Of a DNA stretch of 64,000 bases, positions 63,806 to 64,000 are shown in pieces. Made by a program: the position numbers and the translations under genes. The notes under the pieces are model-generated. The model was given only the letters and a program-made list of their open reading frames with translations, did not search any database and was not told the origin of the DNA. The stretch is from Ascarosepion bandense (Eukaryota > Mollusca > Cephalopoda > Sepiida > Sepiidae): contig JBBBDQ010000330.1 of the NCBI GenBank assembly GCA_037127315.1, forward strand, positions 5,959,501-6,023,500, written 5' to 3'. The first letter of the stretch is position 1. Every line of letters starts with the position of its first letter.

Positions 63806-64000
63806 CTCATCCTCCTTCTTCTCCAGTCATCGTGTTTTTTGCTTCTCATCCTCCTTCTTCTCCAGTCATCGTGTTTTTTGCTTCTCATCCTCCTTCTTCT
63901 CCAGTCATCGTGTTTTTTGCTTCTCATCCTCCTTCTTCTCCAGTCATCGTGTTTTTTGCTTCTCATCCTCCTCCTTCTCCAGTCATCGTGTTTTTTATTT
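63800..64000. repeat. Minisatellite sub-array 3, five units of 39 bp, cut by the window edge
   Basis: The unit is CTTCTCCAGTCATCGTGTTT followed by TTTGCTTCTCATCCTCCTT. Five units are nearly identical at an exact 39-bp spacing. Because 39 is a multiple of three, the minus frame repeats MRSKKHDDWRRRR every 13 residues. The array continues beyond 64000. Confidence 0.93.

Noticed and set aside
63512..63966. Minus-strand 13-residue repeat of the MRSKKHDDWRRRR type
   Set aside because: The 39-bp unit keeps frame only in the last five units. Neighbouring units do not, and no flanking gene structure is seen.

Overview
The window is intergenic sequence from an animal (metazoan) nuclear genome. It is AT-rich and full of microsatellites, especially (TA)n and (CA)n, and is built almost wholly from transposable elements in many states of decay. 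No credible host protein-coding gene, rRNA gene, intact tRNA gene or CRISPR array is visible. All protein-like signal comes from retrotransposon or transposase remnants, or from open reading through minisatellites. The mix of tRNA-derived SINEs, jockey/CR1-type LINE tails, Helitrons and dense microsatellites fits a lophotrochozoan, perhaps a cephalopod mollusc. That is inference, because no host gene is present to fix the taxon.

Layout. 1-4.4 kb: scattered SINEs and microsatellites. 4.43-6.36 kb: a pyrimidine-rich satellite with a homogenised core of about 28 copies of a 25-bp unit. 6.58-7.17 kb: a non-autonomous Helitron. 8.1-9.0 kb: a dead Tc1 transposase. 10.75-11.2 kb: a Tc1/mariner-like element with terminal repeats. 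11.3-13.0 kb: a LINE split by a SINE. 13.05-13.82 kb: a large inverted repeat. 14.5-15.3 kb: 5S-rRNA-derived SINE pieces. 16.2-18.6 kb: the best LINE copy, with a recognisable reverse transcriptase. 21-30.6 kb: Helitrons (including a head-to-head pair), an intact SINE, two LINE families, a mariner remnant, a hAT element and foldback elements. 32.05 kb: a Tc1-like MITE. 37.4-38.5 kb: a Helitron holding a LINE. 41.6-42.5 kb: another Helitron. 48.34 kb: a piggyBac-type MITE with perfect ends. 49.7-51.5 kb: a 5S-tRNA composite SINE and a LINE split by a SINE. 55.9-58.7 kb: a Helitron truncated by a LINE that itself carries an unidentified insert. 60.1-60.8 kb: a complete composite 5S-tRNA SINE next to a hAT MITE. 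62.3-64.0 kb: a minisatellite with three graded sub-arrays, running off the window edge.

How the parts interact. The non-autonomous elements (SINEs, Helitrons, MITEs) carry no enzymes. By established biology they depend on LINE reverse transcriptase, Rep/helicase or transposases encoded elsewhere. The LINE and transposase copies here are broken and are unlikely to supply them. Nesting gives relative ages: SINEs lie inside LINEs and inside a 190-bp repeat, and LINEs lie inside Helitrons.

The most notable items are a SINE with a 5S rRNA-like head fused to a tRNA-like body (60,078-60,447, flanked by a perfect 12-bp target duplication), the head-to-head Helitron pair (26,519-27,412), and the graded minisatellite at the right edge.
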